From Deltaproteobacteria bacterium (GTDB taxonomy: Bacteria > Desulfobacterota > Desulfobacteria > Desulfobacterales > UBA11574), in the NCBI GenBank assembly GCA_019308685.1, contig JAFDHQ010000018.1:1-35348 (forward strand): a stretch of DNA of 35,348 bases. Reading direction: 5' to 3'. The position numbers and the translations under genes were made by a program. The notes under the pieces are model-generated. The model saw only the letters and a list, made by a program, of their open reading frames with translations. It was not told where the DNA came from and did no database searches. Shown piece by piece: positions 32,102 to 35,348 of this stretch. Numbering within the stretch: the stretch's first letter is position 1; the number at the start of each line of letters is the position of its first letter.

Positions 32102-33364
32102 TTAAAACTCAACAGCAAGCTGTGTGGTCACTAAATCCCTTTCATCATCATTCTCGAATTCTCCATGGAGATATTCGAGAGACAGGGATGTGCTCTCAAA
32201 CAGGCCATACGTGACCGCCACGCCATACTGGTCTTCAGGAAGGAACTGATCTTCAGTAAGTAAGGGACCACCGAGATCATCGCCGCCCTCATACTTGACG
32301 GCAATTTCGAGCCGATCCGTTGCCGCATACGCCAGTTCGAAGTTCCATGTTTCGGGCTGAAATTCCTTTCCTCCGTCAAAAGATAATTCGTTCGCTTTAA
32401 ACTCATCAAGAGCCCCCAGATATTCACACTCAAGGAAGAATTTATCTATAAAAGATATGCTTAAAAAGGCGTTGAATCCACCCACATAGTCTTTAATTTG
32501 GCCGGGAGTTTCTCCCTCAAGGCCATCACTATCCGCAATATTACTGATGTAAGACACCCCGCCGGCAATGCCGAAATTCGAAATGAGTTCCTGGGGAAGA
32601 GAAAAGGAAGCAGCGGCGACATAGCTCTCTATATGATTATCTTCTCCGGTTTCATCGATGTCCCCGTTAAAGGCACTCACGGAAACGTCCATCCATTCAT
32701 TCACATATCCCACACTGAGTGCGCTTTCCCGGGTCTCCCCGAGCTCTAACGTTAACGGATCGCTGATAAAATGGCTTTCAAAATTGCCGAATGGAACATA
32801 GAGCTTGCCCACATTCAAATAAAGGGGCACCACATCCGCTCCGTCCAGGGTAATAAACCCTTCATCCACGTCCACGGGCTCCGTATCATCCTCTTCCCAT
32901 AAAAAGAGTACATGCCCCTTGACATGTTTTGTTATGTCCACATCAACCCCTAACTCCACCGTAGCGAGGGTTATATCACTCGAGTCCTCATCATTGGTCG
33001 CGGGATTATCATAGTCATAATCTTCGTAACCAGCTTCCGCCTCGATCACTCCGCTCAGGGTTATTTTATCCGCCCATTTTTCCAGTATACCCTCTTGTTT
33101 TTGTGCCATTTTTTCTTCAATTCGACGGACCCGTTCCGGCAGACCTTGACCTTCAAGACCGGTGGGAACATCTTTGGAAATTTTCTCTTTGGATACTTTT
33201 TCCTGCTTTTCCAGTTTCTCTTCGAGAATTCTGATTTTCTCTTTGAGCGCTTTTAATTCTTGCATGAGTTCGGTGTTGGACATCTCTTGGCAAATGCAAA
33301 CGCCCGGCATCATTAATGATATAACGATAAATGTTAAGAAAGTACTCATCAATCCCTTATTCAT
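32102..33364 (-). CDS. LbtU-like outer-membrane porin
   Basis: The 420-aa protein has a signal peptide (about 1-25), then a short coiled coil (LMQELKALKEKIRILEEKLEKQ). A beta-barrel region starts near residue 100 (ADKITLSGVIEAEAGYED), with alternating strands and Asp/Glu-rich loops, and a C-terminal aromatic (LAVEF) suits BAM assembly. The pattern resembles the LbtU siderophore-porin family annotated in many deltaproteobacteria; siderophore transport should not be assumed. It is 48 bp downstream of the DUF4198 gene on the same strand. With a periplasmic DUF4198 protein and an inner-membrane Ni/Co importer next door, metal entry is a plausible role. Confidence 0.82.
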   Translation of the reverse strand: MNKGLMSTFLTFIVISLMMPGVCICQEMSNTELMQELKALKEKIRILEEKLEKQEKVSKEKISKDVPTGLEGQGLPERVRRIEEKMAQKQEGILEKWADKITLSGVIEAEAGYEDYDYDNPATNDEDSSDITLATVELGVDVDITKHVKGHVLFLWEEDDTEPVDVDEGFITLDGADVVPLYLNVGKLYVPFGNFESHFISDPLTLELGETRESALSVGYVNEWMDVSVSAFNGDIDETGEDNHIESYVAAASFSLPQELISNFGIAGGVSYISNIADSDGLEGETPGQIKDYVGGFNAFLSISFIDKFFLECEYLGALDEFKANELSFDGGKEFQPETWNFELAYAATDRLEIAVKYEGGDDLGGPLLTEDQFLPEDQYGVAVTYGLFESTSLSLEYLHGEFENDDERDLVTTQLAVEF

Positions 33365-33412
33365 AAGTATTCTCCCTGTTCAGTCTATTATCTATCTGTT
33401 ATTAGAGAAAAA

Positions 33413-34189
33413 TTACTTTTCCTTCCATTCATGAAAGTTAACCCAGATTACAGCACCGATTTCTATGTCTTTTTCCTCACCCTTATGCTTCAGTTTTTCA
33501 TCAGCGGTATTCAGTGCGGCAAATCCCCACCAGCCGGCCTTCGGCACTGCATAAGTAAATACTCCGTTTTTATCGGCCTTGATCGTCTGGGTGACCATGT
33601 AGTCCGTGGGTGCTTGGGCCTTCCCATCTTTGTTATAGTATTCCACTTCCACCTCGGCATAAGGGACCGGGTTTCCATCCAGTTTGACAATTCCCTGGAA
33701 AACGTTTCCGGTATAAAGACCGAAGGGCTTTGATAGGGGGACGATCTCGGTTTTCAGCCCGATTTCTTCATCCCAGCCTTCATCGTCGCCGAATGCCGTA
33801 ACCACGGTCTTTGTATAATGCACGATAAAACAATCCTCTGCCGGTTCCCAGTAGGGTTTGGGCTCCATAAAGAACATGTATACACCCGGCCTTTTGACAG
33901 AGTAAGCCAATTCCCAGGCCGTATGCTCCATGATCGTCGTCTTTTTTAGACTGCCGAGCAAACTCTGTTTCTTGCCGTTTGCCACGACCCCAAAAGCAAT
34001 CGGTTTTACCAGTTCCATGCCATGCCCTTCAAAGGGATGAGAAAATGAGAGCGTCACCGTCACATTTTTGTTCTCGCCCTGCATAACCATACTGTCCGAG
34101 GGGATCACCATGCCGAAATGCGCAGAAGCCTGTCCTGCCAGTATGAAGATGGTTGTAATGATAACCGAAAAAATCATGCCCTTTTTCAT
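33413..34189 (-). CDS. DUF4198-type periplasmic protein (NikK-like)
   Basis: The 258-aa protein has a clear signal peptide ([19 protein letters not shown] then QASAHFG), so the mature form probably starts at or near His. The first half has [14 protein letters not shown], which is DUF4198-like, and the second half is a beta-sandwich with [26 protein letters not shown] and [25 protein letters not shown]4198 proteins are often encoded with nickel or cobalt importers in deltaproteobacteria, where one is called NikK. That makes a periplasmic metal-handling role likely but unproven. A strong AGGAGGT precedes the ATG. Transcription and the leader hairpin lie at 34208-34350. Confidence 0.85.
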   Translation of the reverse strand: MKKGMIFSVIITTIFILAGQASAHFGMVIPSDSMVMQGENKNVTVTLSFSHPFEGHGMELVKPIAFGVVANGKKQSLLGSLKKTTIMEHTAWELAYSVKRPGVYMFFMEPKPYWEPAEDCFIVHYTKTVVTAFGDDEGWDEEIGLKTEIVPLSKPFGLYTGNVFQGIVKLDGNPVPYAEVEVEYYNKDGKAQAPTDYMVTQTIKADKNGVFTYAVPKAGWWGFAALNTADEKLKHKGEEKDIEIGAVIWVNFHEWKEK

Positions 34190-34207
34190 GAAAACCTCCT
34201 TTTGTGC

Positions 34208-34262
34208 AAAAAAAAACCATGAACTTATGGCATCTTCATGATACCCATACCTTCATGGTTTT
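34208..34262 (-). promoter_or_regulatory. Terminator-like leader hairpin upstream of the DUF4198 gene
   Basis: On the minus strand AAAACCATGAA pairs with TTCATGGTTTT (11 bp), with inner stems TATGG/CCATA and ATC/GAT, and a nine-T run follows. The T-run ends just before the AGGAGGT and start codon. Placed between promoter and gene, it looks like an attenuator, and it shares its layout with the cbiM leader hairpin. Confidence 0.6.
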
Positions 34263-34323
34263 ATGTGTTTTTTGATGAATTAATTTTTATCGCAGCCTTC
34301 TGACTGCTATTTTTTCAGGAACA

Positions 34324-34350
34324 AATATATTATAAAATGGATGATGTCAA
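34324..34350 (-). promoter_or_regulatory. Possible promoter of the DUF4198-porin operon
   Basis: On the minus strand TTGACA lies 15 bp before TATATT, and a TATAAT overlaps the spacer. Neither combination has ideal spacing, so the exact boxes are uncertain. The leader to the start codon would be about 125 nt. Confidence 0.4.
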
Positions 34351-34389
34351 TAAAATTTCATACATATCCGGCATTTTCCCCCTGGGTTG

Positions 34390-34660
34390 TTTGTCCGGGG
34401 TTAACAACCTTTTTCGTGAAAATCATGAAAATTCCAAGTACCAAAATACAAATCTCAAACAAATATCAATGACCGAAATTCAAAATTCAAAACAGATAGA
34501 ATGACGGCGAGACATCCAATAAGTGATTGAAATCTTTTGGTCATTGGAAATTGATCAGTAACAAATGTGATCTTAATGACCGATAGGTTCGCGCTATTCA
34601 TAATCATTTAACAGGGTAAATAATTTGAGTATTGTGATTTGGGATTTTAGTACCGTTTCC
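34390..34660. repeat. AT-rich CAAATTCC-type repeat, copy 3 (degenerate)
   Basis: It begins with a degenerate CCGG-type element (TTGTTTGTCCGGGG), continues with CAAATCTCAAACAAAT and AATTCAAAATTCAAAA words, and ends with ATTTAACAGGGTAAAT, which is also in copy 2, and TGTGATTTGGGATTT. The right half is weaker than in the other copies. No gene is seen in the whole stretch 34263-34899 apart from this repeat and the flanking promoters. Confidence 0.55.
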
Positions 34661-34734
34661 GGGAAAGTAAATAGCTTCTATCTGAATCAGTTAGAGTTGA
34701 CTTTGACGTTTCCCCGTGTTGCCTGCAAAGTCAC

Positions 34735-34763
34735 TTGACTTGGGAATAAAAAGTCTTTATGAA
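34735..34763 (+). promoter_or_regulatory. Sigma-70-type promoter of argS
   Basis: TTGACT and TATGAA are separated by 17 bp and lie about 140 bp before the argS start. Transcription would begin near 34770. Confidence 0.6.
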
Positions 34764-34899
34764 TTGCAATTTTTGTAAAGAAACACTATTAGATAAAGCA
34801 ATCCTTCGGATCTTTGAAACAAATCGATTTCCATTAAGCCATAATATTTAAAAAAACCATAGTGTTACCCAAAAAATAACAAGCGTACACATAAATTAA

Positions 34900-35348
34900 A
34901 TGAAACAAAAATTAATAAAACTGATCCGTAATGCCGCAAACTCTGCATATGAAAAAGGTGATCTGCCTTCAAAAGCGTTTCCAGAGATTGAAGTTGAAGT
35001 GCCCAAAATAGAATCGCATGGTGATTTTTCAACAAACATCGCAATGGTTACGGCATCTGTCCAGAAGATGGCCCCGCGAAAGATTGCAGAATCGATTGTA
35101 AAACATCTCGAAGATCCGAACAATATTTTGGCAAAAACAGAGATTGCCGGTCCCGGCTTTATCAATTTTTTTGTAAACATAGGGTCCTGGTATCCGGTGT
35201 TACACAAAATCCATCAAGAAGATATCCGTTATGGCGCTTCGGATATGGGCAATGGTGAAAAAATCCAGGTGGAATTTGTAAGCTCTAATCCAACAGGGCC
35301 TTTGCATGTGGGACACGGACGAGGTGCTGCGGTTGGCGACAGCTTGGC
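34900..35348 (+). CDS. argS: Arginyl-tRNA synthetase (5' part, runs off the window)
   Basis: About 149 codons are present. The N-terminal Arg-tRNA-synthetase additional domain is visible: [18 protein letters not shown], then [15 protein letters not shown]. The class I catalytic core starts with [20 protein letters not shown], where HVGH is the HIGH motif that binds ATP. The first ATG (MKQKLIKL) gives a normal N-terminus but has no evident Shine-Dalgarno site. The rest lies beyond the right edge. Confidence 0.95.
   Translation, partial: MKQKLIKLIRNAANSAYEKGDLPSKAFPEIEVEVPKIESHGDFSTNIAMVTASVQKMAPRKIAESIVKHLEDPNNILAKTEIAGPGFINFFVNIGSWYPVLHKIHQEDIRYGASDMGNGEKIQVEFVSSNPTGPLHVGHGRGAAVGDSL

Overview
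The window looks like a chromosomal segment of a sulfate-reducing bacterium of the Desulfobacterota, probably Desulfobacterales-like. The strongest marker is a complete dsrMKJOP operon (23.6-28.7 kb) encoding the transmembrane complex of dissimilatory sulfate reduction. A System II cytochrome c maturation pair, a methylmalonyl-CoA mutase chaperone (meaB) and a nickel/cobalt importer fit an anaerobic, cytochrome-rich metabolism. All functional calls come from reading motifs in the translations; no database search was run.

Region 1 (1-7.25 kb, minus strand) is a tightly packed housekeeping run read from ribF: ribF, a UPF0104-type membrane protein, def, fmt, rsmB, a PASTA-repeat membrane protein, meaB and the start of an antibiotic-biosynthesis-monooxygenase-like gene. 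Several junctions overlap by 4 bp. Region 2 (7.3-11.5 kb, plus strand) has tRNA-Leu(CAG) with its own promoter and terminator, an 0.8 kb gene-free stretch, then resB/ccs1, ccsB and a TIGR01777-type epimerase. The resB reading frame has no ATG, GTG or TTG at its real N-terminus, and a CTG behind a strong Shine-Dalgarno site is the best start. Region 3 (11.5-13.6 kb) is a repeat cluster with a low-molecular-weight phosphatase gene, whose stop codon lies inside a MITE-like repeat, and a divergent NUDIX-like gene.

Region 4 (13.6-20.7 kb) carries an M20 amidohydrolase, an enolase-superfamily enzyme, a soluble multidomain sensor kinase, a B12-binding-type radical SAM protein and an LpxL-like acyltransferase. 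Region 5 (21.3-28.9 kb) is the dsr block: a sigma-54-dependent response regulator behind its own sigma-54-type promoter, an RsbRD-N-domain protein and dsrMKJOP. A sigma-70-type promoter and a long bulged hairpin lead the RsbRD-dsr unit. A 144-bp MITE-like element sits between dsrP and its terminator.

Region 6 (28.9-34.4 kb) is a metal-uptake block. An ECF-type importer (cbiM, nikL, cbiQ, cbiO with a His-rich tail) faces an opposite-strand pair of a periplasmic DUF4198 protein and an LbtU-like outer-membrane porin. Together these could move Ni2+ or Co2+ across both membranes. Both transcription units have a terminator-like hairpin directly between promoter and start codon. The two hairpins share a frame with a compensatory base-pair change, so they are candidate cis-regulatory attenuators. 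The window ends in the 5' part of argS. Several families of intergenic repeats (MITE-like palindromes, AT-rich CAAATTCC-type fold-backs, a 21-nt CCGG element) recur through the window.
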